Below are positions 44,219 to 51,406 of a DNA stretch of 64,000 nucleotides, in pieces; within the stretch, counting starts at the first letter, position 1; each line of letters opens with the position of its first letter. A model generated the notes under the pieces. It did no database searches. It saw nothing but the letters and a program-made list of their open reading frames with translations, and had not been told where the DNA came from. A program made the position numbers and the translations under genes. This DNA is from Verticiella sediminum (GTDB taxonomy: Bacteria > Pseudomonadota > Gammaproteobacteria > Burkholderiales > Burkholderiaceae_B): the NCBI RefSeq assembly GCF_007558815.1, contig NZ_VLTJ01000007.1, positions 310,001-374,000 on the forward strand. The letters are read 5' to 3'.

Positions 44219-44809
44219 CTAGAAGAAGATCGTGAGATTCTTGGCCAGCAGCACGTTCTGATGGATGCGGATCTCGCGGCTGGCGAGCCTCCAGCCGTGC
44301 GCCGTGCGCCGCATGCGGTCCATGCGGTCGCCCACGAAGAAGTACTGCTCGTATTCGCAGCGGTTCTGGTAGATCAGAAAGCGGCTGGAAGTATCGACTT
44401 CCAACTCGCCGGCGTCGTTCGTGTCGATTCCCGTCAACTGCACGTTGCTGACGAGCCGGCACACGCGCGAGAGCGGTTCTTCGGCCCAGTGCACGCCGGT
44501 CAGGATCTGCTCGGCGCGCTTGGCGAGGGTCCATTTGCCTTCGTTGAACCAGCTCATGTGCTTCTCGCGCGTGGTGTACTCGCGCGTGGCGTGCTCGCCC
44601 GCCTTCACGTTGTATTCCATGGGCATGAAGTAGCGCAGGTCTTCGGCCAGCGTGTCGAGCCAGTCCGGGAAGCGCCGCTCGTCGAGCAGGTTGGCTTCGT
44701 CGTAGAGGAACTCCTCGATCTCGCGCTTGATTTCGTAATAGCGCGCATCGCGCGCGGGACGCTGGCTTCGCGCTGCGGCCGTCTGGGCTGTTTCGGCGAC
44801 TTCGGACAT
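44219..44809 (-). CDS. Aromatic-ring-hydroxylating dioxygenase, beta subunit
   Basis: A 196-residue structural subunit of a Rieske non-haem iron oxygenase (alpha3beta3 type), NTF2-like fold. Landmarks: REIEEFLYDEANLLDERRFP, WLDTLAEDLRYFMPMEYN, FNEGKWTLAKRAEQILTGVH, HWAEEPLSRVCRLVSNVQL and the C-terminal WRLASREIRIHQNVLLAKNL. Ribosome site AGGAG before the ATG. Separated from the alpha gene by an SDR gene, an unusual order. Confidence 0.95.
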   Translation of the reverse strand: MSEVAETAQTAAARSQRPARDARYYEIKREIEEFLYDEANLLDERRFPDWLDTLAEDLRYFMPMEYNVKAGEHATREYTTREKHMSWFNEGKWTLAKRAEQILTGVHWAEEPLSRVCRLVSNVQLTGIDTNDAGELEVDTSSRFLIYQNRCEYEQYFFVGDRMDRMRRTAHGWRLASREIRIHQNVLLAKNLTIFF

Positions 44810-44829
44810 GATGGCTCCTTGGATGGCGT

Positions 44830-45618
44830 TCAGGGCTTGGGCGGAACGGGGCCGCCCTGCAGGGCGAAGCAGCCCACGTCGATCACGGTGCCCGAGATCG
44901 CGGCGGCTTCGTCCGACAAGAGAAAGGCAACGGCGTTGGCCAGGTCGCGCCCGGTGGCGGGGCGGCCCGCCGCCGTGCCCGGGGCGGGCTTGCGCAGAAA
45001 GGCATCGACGTCGCCGCCGAAGCGCCCGACGCTCATGCCCGACACGATGCCGCCGCCGCCGGGTATGGCGACGTTCACCCGCACGTGGTCATGAAAGTGG
45101 TCGTAGGCCATCGCCATGCTGAGCGCGACGATGCCGCCCTTGCTGGCGCTGTAGGCCGCCATGTTGGGCTTGCCCCAGCCCGCGCCGGAACCGATGTTCA
45201 CGATGGCGCCGCCACCGGCGGCGCGCAGGTGCGGCAGCACGGCGCGGCTCATGAGGTAGGTCCCCTTGAGGTTCACGGCGACGATGCGCTCGAACAAGGC
45301 TTCGTCGGTGTCCAGCACCGTGCCCAGCGGGCCGATGGCGGCATTGTTGACCAGGCCGTGGATCGCGCCGTGGCGCGCCATCGTGTGATCGACCACACGC
45401 TGCACGTCGGCCGCGTTCGATACATCGGCTTGCAGCACATCCGCGGTGCAGCCGGCGCTGTCCAGCTCGGCCAGCAGCGACTGCGTGCCCTGCGCCGTGC
45501 TCGAAACCTGTGGCTGCGCCAGGCCGAAAGCCACCACCCGATGGCCGCGCCGCGCCAGTTCCACCGTGATGGACTGGCCCAGCCCGAAGGTCCCGCCGGT
45601 GACGATGATCACGCTCAT
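44830..45618 (-). CDS. Short-chain dehydrogenase, candidate cis-dihydrodiol dehydrogenase
   Basis: A 262-residue classical SDR with TGGTFGLG (7-14), NNAA (91-94), and catalytic Ser144, Tyr156, Lys160 (AAYSASK). It lies inside the Rieske oxygenase operon between alpha (six-base gap) and beta (20-base gap), where the natural role is NAD-dependent rearomatisation of a cis-dihydrodiol made by the oxygenase (inference from context). The C-terminal part (TGRDLANAVAFLLSDEAAAI) is common in the family and does not indicate the substrate. Confidence 0.92.
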   Translation of the reverse strand: MSVIIVTGGTFGLGQSITVELARRGHRVVAFGLAQPQVSSTAQGTQSLLAELDSAGCTADVLQADVSNAADVQRVVDHTMARHGAIHGLVNNAAIGPLGTVLDTDEALFERIVAVNLKGTYLMSRAVLPHLRAAGGGAIVNIGSGAGWGKPNMAAYSASKGGIVALSMAMAYDHFHDHVRVNVAIPGGGGIVSGMSVGRFGGDVDAFLRKPAPGTAAGRPATGRDLANAVAFLLSDEAAAISGTVIDVGCFALQGGPVPPKP

Positions 45619-45623
45619 GTCGC

Positions 45624-46991
45624 TCACCCCGCGATGCTCGCGGGGCCGGCATCCCTGCGGCCCAGCAGCGTGTCCCAGTCGGCGCCGTTCATGTAGTCGC
45701 GCCAGCGGCGGTAGAACTGCCGCGGGTTCTCCTCGCTCACCTGCAGGCTCACGTTGCCCGCGACCGGGCCATCGGTGCCCACTCTGCCCAGCGACTGCGT
45801 ATAGTTGTATGGATAGCGCTTGGCGATCACGCCCCGGCTGCCGGCCGTCGCATAGTTCCAGTTTTCCATGTCGTCCTGCTCGGTCATGCCCGCCGGGCCC
45901 GAATAGCGCATGTAGTAGCTGCGCAGGAAGTCCTTGACCTCCTGCGGGGCATCGGCGTCGACGAGGAAAAAGCGCCAGGCTTCCGTCGACTCCGGCCCGT
46001 GCGGATGCCAGACGCACAGGTTGCGCGGCTGATTGCCGTGGAACGACACGTTGGGGTAGATCGTGCCCACGAACGGGATCAGCCGGTGGCGCTCGGCGCC
46101 CAGGCGCTCCTTGCGCTTGGCATGGGCTTCGCGGAAATACTCGGCCACCACCGGATTGTTCTGGTAGGTGTTCAGGAACTCCCAGTCCTCGGGCATGATC
46201 GCGCTGTGCACGCCGTGGCCTGCCGGGAAGTTGACCCAGACGTGCCGGGCCTTTTCCATCTCGTTGTCGCGGCGGCCTTTCACGCCGGCCTCGGCGCTGG
46301 GGCCGATGCCGATCAGGTCCACCGAGCGGTGGCTCACGTTGTGGTAGGTGTCGCCCAGGAAGTTCTCCGCGGCAAACTTCCAGTTGCACGGAATGATCCA
46401 CTTGTGCACGCCGAACAGCACCTCGGAGCCGCCCTCGCGCCCGTCGCGACAGTCCAGCGCCAGGTCCAGGTGGGTCTTCGCGTCGCCCAGGTAGGTCAGC
46501 AGATCGGGGGCATCCTTGTCCCAGCTTGCCCACACCGTGCCCTTGTACGTCTCCATCCTCGGCACCTCGATCAGCGACCACGCCTCCTTTTCCATGCAGC
46601 CCTCGTACAGGCTCTTGAACTGCGGCACGCCGAAGAGCTTGCCGTCGGTCGTGTAGCTCCAACTGTGATAGGGGCAGGTGAAGAGCTGCGTGTTGCCGTG
46701 GTCGTACTGGCACACCTTCATGCCGCGGTGCCGGCAGGAGTTCAGAAAGACATGGACCTTTCTTTTCTTGTCGCGCGCGAGGATCACGGATTCGCCGCCC
46801 ATGCGAGAACTGAAGAAGTCGCCGGGCTCGGGAATCTGGCTTTCGTGGCCGACGAACAGCCACGCACGGGTAAAGACCTTCTCGAGCTCCTCCTCGTAGA
46901 TATCGCGGCTGGAGAAAATCTCGCGGCCGATCTCCCCCTTGCGCAGATCGATCAGGGAGTTGTAGCGGGATTCAGGGGTGATGGAGATCAT
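45624..46991 (-). CDS. Aromatic-ring-hydroxylating dioxygenase, Rieske alpha subunit
   Basis: Catalytic subunit, 455 residues. Rieske [2Fe-2S] ligands: Cys86 and His88 (NSCRHRG) and Cys106 and His109 (FTCPYHSWSY). Mononuclear iron site: bridging Asp214, His217 and His221 in ENFLGDTYHNVSHRSV, with the carboxylate at Asp373/374 in MTEQDDMENW. The two His are three residues apart instead of the common four (three is known in carbazole dioxygenase). Overall length and the FLGDTYH text fit the class that takes polar mono-aromatic acids or PAH-type substrates; the substrate is unknown. Confidence 0.95.
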   Translation of the reverse strand: MISITPESRYNSLIDLRKGEIGREIFSSRDIYEEELEKVFTRAWLFVGHESQIPEPGDFFSSRMGGESVILARDKKRKVHVFLNSCRHRGMKVCQYDHGNTQLFTCPYHSWSYTTDGKLFGVPQFKSLYEGCMEKEAWSLIEVPRMETYKGTVWASWDKDAPDLLTYLGDAKTHLDLALDCRDGREGGSEVLFGVHKWIIPCNWKFAAENFLGDTYHNVSHRSVDLIGIGPSAEAGVKGRRDNEMEKARHVWVNFPAGHGVHSAIMPEDWEFLNTYQNNPVVAEYFREAHAKRKERLGAERHRLIPFVGTIYPNVSFHGNQPRNLCVWHPHGPESTEAWRFFLVDADAPQEVKDFLRSYYMRYSGPAGMTEQDDMENWNYATAGSRGVIAKRYPYNYTQSLGRVGTDGPVAGNVSLQVSEENPRQFYRRWRDYMNGADWDTLLGRRDAGPASIAG

Positions 46992-47037
46992 GGGTGCTTT
47001 CTCTGTGTTCCGTAGGTGGGTATTCCTCGGCGGCTCG

Positions 47038-47053
47038 GACCGGACGTCCGGTC
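47038..47053. repeat. 16-base palindrome between reductase and alpha genes
   Basis: GACCGGACGTCCGGTC is perfectly self-complementary, in the 109-base gap within the dioxygenase operon. It contains GGACGTCC, reminiscent of the GTCC/GGAC half-sites of the operators upstream but without the seven-base spacing. It could be a regulatory or RNA-folding element. Confidence 0.4.
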
Positions 47054-47100
47054 GGCGCCCGCGCGGCGCGCGGCGAGATCCGTCGGGCGAAGGGCAAGGT

Positions 47101-48096
47101 TCAGTTGAAGCGCTCGCAGAGCACCTCGCCGCGCGGCAGTCCGGCCGCCTGCACGGCGGCGCGGCCGGCTTCCACCATGGGCGGTGGCCCGCATAGATAG
47201 ACGCGGGTGGATGGCTCCAGCCTCAGCCCGCCGATCAGGTCCGTGGGGTAGCCGGCGTGGCTCTCGCGATCCGCGCCCTGCTCCAGCGCCAGCCTCACGT
47301 CGAGCTGCGGCATCTCGCTGCGCAGGGCCTGCAGCTCCCCGAGAGCGAACAGATGTTCCGGCGTGCGCGCACCGAACAATACGGTGGTGGGAACGGCGCG
47401 CGCGGCAGGACTCATCGCGCGCAGCATCGAGAGGAAAGGCGCCATCCCGCTGCCGCCGGCCACGAACAGGCGCGGACGCGGCTCGTCGCGCAGGAAGAAC
47501 GTGCCGTGCGGCGCGCTCAGCGCCACCCGGTCGTTGGCCCGCGCACCTGCCAGCCAGCTCGAAAAGGCACCGCCGGCCACCAGGCGGATGAAGAATTCCA
47601 GGCGATCGCTGCCGGGCGGGTTGGCCATGGAGTAGGAACGGGCGATCGCCATGCCCTGCGGTTGGATGCGCACGTATTGGCCGGGCTCGAAAGCCAGCGC
47701 CTCGTCGATCGCCAGTTCCAGACGCACGATGTCCGGCGCGGTGCGCTCGAGCGCGAGCACTTCGCCGGGGATCGGCGGCGCCTCCTCGGCCAGCGCCTCG
47801 CTGGCGTCGTACGGGAACGCCACCGCGCACGGCGCGCTGGCGCGGCAGACGCAAGGCAGCACGACGCCCGCAGCGCGGTCATCGTCGGGCAGCACGGAAG
47901 GATCGTAGTCGTCCATCTGCACCGTGCCCGACAGCAGTTGCGCCGTACAGGTGCCGCACTGACCGTTGGCGCAGTCCGTCAACAGGTTGAGGCCCGCCGC
48001 CGCGGCCGCGTCGATCAGCTTTGCGCCGCGGGCAACCGCGAGGCGGCACGAGACACCGTCGGCAAAAAGCAGCGTGATGGGGATGTGGGAACTCAT
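47101..48096 (-). CDS. Dioxygenase reductase: [2Fe-2S] ferredoxin, FAD and NAD domains
   Basis: A 331-residue electron-transfer partner (BenC/AntC-like layout). N-terminal plant-type ferredoxin: Cys42, Cys47, Cys50 (DCANGQCGTCTAQ) and Cys82 (VLPCVC). FAD domain with the RxYSxAN motif (RSYSMANPPG). NAD domain with LFVAGGSGMAPFLSML and YLCGPPPMVEAG. It feeds electrons from NADH to the Rieske centre of the alpha subunit encoded next. The ATG at 48096 has GGAG at proper spacing; the alternative at 48114 lies inside an operator copy and has no ribosome site. First gene of the operon. Confidence 0.95.
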   Translation of the reverse strand: MSSHIPITLLFADGVSCRLAVARGAKLIDAAAAAGLNLLTDCANGQCGTCTAQLLSGTVQMDDYDPSVLPDDDRAAGVVLPCVCRASAPCAVAFPYDASEALAEEAPPIPGEVLALERTAPDIVRLELAIDEALAFEPGQYVRIQPQGMAIARSYSMANPPGSDRLEFFIRLVAGGAFSSWLAGARANDRVALSAPHGTFFLRDEPRPRLFVAGGSGMAPFLSMLRAMSPAARAVPTTVLFGARTPEHLFALGELQALRSEMPQLDVRLALEQGADRESHAGYPTDLIGGLRLEPSTRVYLCGPPPMVEAGRAAVQAAGLPRGEVLCERFN

Positions 48097-48108
48097 CGCG
48101 TCTCCGTT

Positions 48109-48123
48109 GTCCATGAGTCGGAC
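48109..48123. promoter_or_regulatory. Operator copy O1 (GTCC-N7-GGAC)
   Basis: GTCCATGAGTCGGAC; on the other strand GTCCGACTCATGGAC. It lies just downstream of the predicted start point of the dioxygenase operon. One of four related copies around the IclR gene. Confidence 0.7.
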
Positions 48124-48132
48124 AGTAAATTC

Positions 48133-48162
48133 ATTCTATGGACATATCTCGTTTGTTGTCAA
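48133..48162 (-). promoter_or_regulatory. Strong sigma70 promoter of the dioxygenase operon
   Basis: Read leftward: consensus -35 TTGACA (48162-48157), 18-base spacer, -10 TAGAAT (48138-48133). Start point near 48126. The spacer carries a half-site ATGGAC. A rightward promoter for the iclR gene overlaps it (-35 TTGTCA at 48156-48161, -10 GACAAT at 48178-48183, 16-base spacer). Confidence 0.65.
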
Positions 48163-48165
48163 CGC

Positions 48166-48180
48166 GTCCGCGTGATGGAC
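48166..48180. promoter_or_regulatory. Operator copy O2 (GTCC-N7-GGAC)
   Basis: GTCCGCGTGATGGAC. It abuts the -35 of the leftward operon promoter and overlaps the predicted rightward iclR promoter, 57 bases from O1 (start to start), about five helical turns. Confidence 0.7.
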
Positions 48181-48215
48181 AATGTGGTTTTCATTCGATC
48201 GAGGAACCGCAAGCC

Positions 48216-48998
48216 ATGGCAACCACCACCGAGAAAAGCGAGAACGTGCGTGCGGTAGGCCGCGCGCTGGAGATCCTGCTCGCCTTCACACCGCAGGATG
48301 TCGAGCTCTCGCCCGCGGAGCTGCTCAAGCGGGTCGACCTTTCCCGCCCGACGCTGTATCGGCTGCTCTACACCCTCGAAGAGCATGGGTTCCTGGTGTC
48401 CGCGGGCGAACCGCAGAAGTTCCGCCTCGGCCCCTCGGTGGCCAGACTGGCCCATGTCTGGACATCCAGCCTGGACCTGTCGCTGCTCGCGCAGCCCGTC
48501 CTGCAGCGGATCTGGCGCGAGACCAGCGAGACCGTCGCGATGTTCGTCCCGCAGGGGCCGTTGCGCCTGTGCGTGGCGGAGCTGCCCAGCCCGCAACCGC
48601 TGAACTTCAAACGGGGCGTGGGATATACGGAGCGCATCGTGCGCGGCGCCTCCGGGCGCGCCATCCTCGCCTACATGGACGCCGCGCCGGAAGAGCTGCG
48701 GGAATATCTCCGGGATTCCGGTGTCGATCTCAAGGTGCTGCAGGAGGAACTGGTACAGACCCGCAAACGGGGCTATGCGAGCAGCCACAACGAGCTCATT
48801 TCCGGCGCGGTCGCGGTCGCGGTGCCGTTCTTCGATCGCCACGGGGCCGCGGCCGGCTCGATCGGGGTCTTCGGCCCTGAAGTGAGACTCAACGCCAGCC
48901 GGCTCAAGCAGGTCGCAAAGCTGCTCGTCGAGGAGGCCGCCACCCTGTCGGGCATGCTGGGCCATAGCGCAGAACACAGCGCAGAAGCGCGCATGTGA
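48216..48998 (+). CDS. IclR-family regulator of the dioxygenase operon
   Basis: A 260-residue regulator. Winged HTH at about residues 12-70 (VRAVGRALEILLAFT, then LLKRVDLSRPTLYRLLYTLE), and effector domain with KFRLGPSVARLAHVW, ASGRAILAYMDAAPEELREY and KRGYASSHNELISGAVAVAV. It is transcribed away from the reductase/oxygenase operon across a 119-base gap and followed by a Bug gene; the repeated dyads at both promoters are the likely binding sites. The ATG at 48216 (MATTTEKS) has GAGG upstream; an earlier in-frame ATG lies within operator DNA. Confidence 0.93.
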   Translation: MATTTEKSENVRAVGRALEILLAFTPQDVELSPAELLKRVDLSRPTLYRLLYTLEEHGFLVSAGEPQKFRLGPSVARLAHVWTSSLDLSLLAQPVLQRIWRETSETVAMFVPQGPLRLCVAELPSPQPLNFKRGVGYTERIVRGASGRAILAYMDAAPEELREYLRDSGVDLKVLQEELVQTRKRGYASSHNELISGAVAVAVPFFDRHGAAAGSIGVFGPEVRLNASRLKQVAKLLVEEAATLSGMLGHSAEHSAEARM

Positions 48999-49015
48999 CA
49001 CCGCGAGCAGCGCAT

Positions 49016-49030
49016 ATCCACTGTGCGGAC
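49016..49030. promoter_or_regulatory. Operator copy O3 (imperfect)
   Basis: ATCCACTGTGCGGAC; other strand GTCCGCACAGTGGAT, matching the consensus GTCCG-N4-ATGGAC except at two positions. It lies upstream of the -35 of the Bug promoter, 48 bases from O4. Confidence 0.5.
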
Positions 49031-49044
49031 TGCGTGATCAGAAT

Positions 49045-49074
49045 TTGACCTACGTCAAAATCTGTCCGTAAAAT
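49045..49074 (+). promoter_or_regulatory. Sigma70 promoter of the Bug gene
   Basis: -35 TTGACC (49045-49050), 18-base spacer, -10 TAAAAT (49069-49074). The -10 lies inside operator O4, so bound regulator would block it. Confidence 0.6.
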
Positions 49075-49078
49075 GGAC
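49064..49078. promoter_or_regulatory. Operator copy O4 (GTCC-N7-GGAC)
   Basis: GTCCGTAAAATGGAC, identical to O2 outside the four central bases, overlapping the -10 of the Bug promoter. Confidence 0.7.
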
Positions 49079-49142
49079 TCGGTATCCGCTTGACGGATGC
49101 TCGGCCCAGGTCGACCCATGAACAAGTACAGGAGACATCGCA

Positions 49143-50144
49143 ATGCTCAATCGCCCCGTCCGCGCCCGTCGGGCGTATCTTCGCGCCGTCTGTACGGCCC
49201 TGGCCGGCGCCGTGCTGTCGGCTTTCGCATCCACCGCAGCGGCCGACGGCTACCCTGAGAAGCCGGTGAGCATCGTCGTCGGCTTCGCGCCGGGCGGCAC
49301 CAACGACATCCTGGCGCGTCTGGTCTCCGCCAAGCTGCAGGAGCGGCTCAAGCAGAGCTTCGTGGTGGAGAACAAGCCGGGCGCCAGCTCGGCCATCGGC
49401 ACCGGCTTCGTGGCGAAAGCCAAGCCCGACGGCTATACGCTGCTGGTGTCCTCCAGCGGCGGCCTGACGGTGAACCCGGCGGTGATGAAGGGCCTGTCGT
49501 ACGACCCCATGCAGGATTTCGAGCCCATCGCCCTGCTCGGCTCCTTTCCGCTGATCGTGACCGTGCCGGCGGCGCTGCCCATCGCGAACCTGAAGGACCT
49601 GGCGCAATACGCCACCGGCACCCAGGACGGCAGGCTGGACCACGGAGTCGCTTCTTCATCCTTCCAGCTCGCGGCGGAAACGCTGTCGGCCGCCTCGGAC
49701 ATCAAGTTCAACCACGTGTCCTACCGTGGTTCCGGGCCGGTGGTGGCCGCCTTGCTGGGGCAGGAAATCCAGGTCGGCGTCCTGGACAGCGCGGCCGTGA
49801 TGCCCCAGGTGCAGGCGGGCAAGCTGAAAGCGCTGGCCGTGACCACCGGCAAGCGCTCGGCCGCTTTCCCCGACATCCCGACCGTCGCCGAAAACGGCTT
49901 TGCGGACTATGACGTGACGATCTGGACCGGACTGATGGCCCCCAAGGGGACGCCCGAACCGGTGCTGGCCGCGCTGCGCACCGCCGTGGCGGACATCCTG
50001 AAGGAGCAGGACACCGTCGAGAAAATGCACGCGCTGGGCATGGACCCGGGCAACACGGATTCCGCGGCGCTGAGCGAACGCATCGCCCAGGACATCGCGC
50101 GCTGGGATGAGGTTGCGCGCGCCGCGAATCTCAAGCCCGAATGA
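49143..50144 (+). CDS. Bug-family periplasmic solute-binding protein of the dioxygenase regulon
   Basis: A 333-residue receptor with a signal peptide ending near ASTAAA (about residue 34). Bug signatures: VSIVVGFAPGGTNDILARLV, ENKPGASSAIGTGFVAKAKP, HGVASSSFQLAAETL and VSYRGSGPVVAALLGQEIQ. Ribosome site AGGAG. The shared operators with the oxygenase operon suggest that it binds the aromatic acid degraded by that operon (inference). Followed by two hairpin terminators. Confidence 0.94.
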   Translation: MLNRPVRARRAYLRAVCTALAGAVLSAFASTAAADGYPEKPVSIVVGFAPGGTNDILARLVSAKLQERLKQSFVVENKPGASSAIGTGFVAKAKPDGYTLLVSSSGGLTVNPAVMKGLSYDPMQDFEPIALLGSFPLIVTVPAALPIANLKDLAQYATGTQDGRLDHGVASSSFQLAAETLSAASDIKFNHVSYRGSGPVVAALLGQEIQVGVLDSAAVMPQVQAGKLKALAVTTGKRSAAFPDIPTVAENGFADYDVTIWTGLMAPKGTPEPVLAALRTAVADILKEQDTVEKMHALGMDPGNTDSAALSERIAQDIARWDEVARAANLKPE

Positions 50145-50229
50145 CGCATCCGGAAGGCGCCTTCATGCCGAGACCTTCCTGTCCCGATGCCTCGCTGGCC
50201 TGCAGCGCATCGACCCGGGCCGCACGGTC

Positions 50230-50258
50230 AAAAAAAAGCGGGCCGCGACAGCGGCCCG
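50230..50258 (-). terminator. Intrinsic terminator of the leftward Bug gene
   Basis: Perfect arms CGGGCCGC / GCGGCCCG around a four-base loop; read leftward it is followed by eight T residues. It ends transcripts from the gene at 50313-51293 between convergent genes. Confidence 0.85.
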
Positions 50259-50272
50259 TAAAATTCGGAACG

Positions 50273-50303
50273 ATGGAGCCGGCCCCTACACCGGCTCCAT
50301 TTT
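50273..50303 (+). terminator. Intrinsic terminator of the rightward Bug gene
   Basis: Perfect ten-base arms ATGGAGCCGG / CCGGCTCCAT with an eight-base loop, followed by TTT. It lies 128 bases after the stop of the gene at 49143-50144 and just before the opposite stop codon. Confidence 0.75.
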
Positions 50304-50312
50304 CCGCCCTCA

Positions 50313-51293
50313 TCAATCGATCTTGACGTTCGCGCGCTCCACGATGGAGGCCCAGCCCTTGCCGTCGCGCACCATCGCCTCCTGCATCTCCTCGGGGGTC
50401 GTCCCGCCGGGGCGCAGGCTCAGGGCCGTCAGGCGCTCGGTCATCTCCGGGCTCTTGACGATGCGCATGACCTCCTGCGAGTACTTGTCCAGGATGGGCT
50501 TGGGCGTGTTCGCCGGCAGCAGCAGCGCGAACCAGCCGTTGGCGTCGTAGCCGGGCTGGCCCAGTTCCTTGAGCGTGGGCGCGTCCGGGGCGATGGATAC
50601 GCGGCTGCCGCCGGTCACCGCCAGCACCTTGACCTTGCCCGACTTCAGGTGCGGGCCGGCCGAGGTCACGTCCACGAAGGCCACGTCGAGTTGGCCGCCC
50701 ATCACGTCGACCATCGCGGGCGCCGCGCCCTTGTAGGGAACGTGGATCACGTCGACGTCGTTGTTCAGCTTGAAGAGTTCGACGTGCAGGTGCGAGGACG
50801 TGCCCGCGCCGTAGGAACCCGCCGACAGCGCGCCCGGGCGCTCCTTGGCGGCCTTGATGATGTCGTCCACCGAGTTGAAGGGCGATGTGGAAGGCACCAG
50901 CACCAGGTCGGACGAATACGCCACGATGGAGACCGGCTGGAAGTCCTTGAAGACGTCGTAGGGCAGGTTCTTGTAGAGCGGCGGCTGCTGGATCAGCGAG
51001 GTGATGCCGATCATCGCCGTGTAGCCGTCCGGGGCCGCGCGCGCGACCTGGCTGCCGCCGATCTGCCCGCCCGCTCCGGCGACGTTGTCGACGATCACGT
51101 TCTGGCCCCAGGCTTCCTGCAGGCCCTTGCCGATGATGCGGCCGATGGTGTCGGTGCCGCCGCCGGCGGGGAACGGGATCACCAGGCGGATGGGCTTGTT
51201 CGGAAAATCACCGGCGGCGTGCGCCACGCCCACCAGTCCCAGTGCGGCCATCAGGGCCGCGGCGCCGAATCGGCGCGCTGCGTTGAACGACAT
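50313..51293 (-). CDS. Bug-family periplasmic solute-binding protein
   Basis: A 326-residue receptor. Signal peptide residues 1-26, ending VAHAA. Bug signatures: IRLVIPFPAGGGTDTIGRII, DNVAGAGGQIGGSQVARAAP, YGAGTSSHLHVELF and VPYKGAAPAMVDVMGGQLD. Ribosome site GGAAGG. ATG 51293 chosen for the signal peptide; the longer reading is arginine-rich. It is last in a leftward set with acyl-CoA dehydrogenase and MmgE/PrpD genes. Confidence 0.94.
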   Translation of the reverse strand: MSFNAARRFGAAALMAALGLVGVAHAAGDFPNKPIRLVIPFPAGGGTDTIGRIIGKGLQEAWGQNVIVDNVAGAGGQIGGSQVARAAPDGYTAMIGITSLIQQPPLYKNLPYDVFKDFQPVSIVAYSSDLVLVPSTSPFNSVDDIIKAAKERPGALSAGSYGAGTSSHLHVELFKLNNDVDVIHVPYKGAAPAMVDVMGGQLDVAFVDVTSAGPHLKSGKVKVLAVTGGSRVSIAPDAPTLKELGQPGYDANGWFALLLPANTPKPILDKYSQEVMRIVKSPEMTERLTALSLRPGGTTPEEMQEAMVRDGKGWASIVERANVKID

Positions 51294-51364
51294 TGTCTCT
51301 TCCTTCCCGTGCTGACGGGCATGGCGGCCGGCCTGCTTTTGTTGTGACGGCCGCGGTGTGGCAA

Positions 51365-51393
51365 GCGCCCGCACGGCACGGCCGTACGGGCGC
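51365..51393 (-). terminator. Hairpin between the MmgE/PrpD and Bug genes
   Basis: Twelve-base arms GCGCCCGCACGG / CCGTACGGGCGC with one mismatch and a five-base loop; read leftward only TT follows. It may be a weak terminator or stabiliser inside the operon. Confidence 0.4.
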
Positions 51394-51406
51394 ACCGGTA
51401 TGCGGT

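Noticed and set aside
48097-48114. Alternative start (MDNGDA) for the dioxygenase reductase
   Set aside because: It lies within operator O1, has no ribosome site, and the downstream ATG has GGAG at proper spacing.
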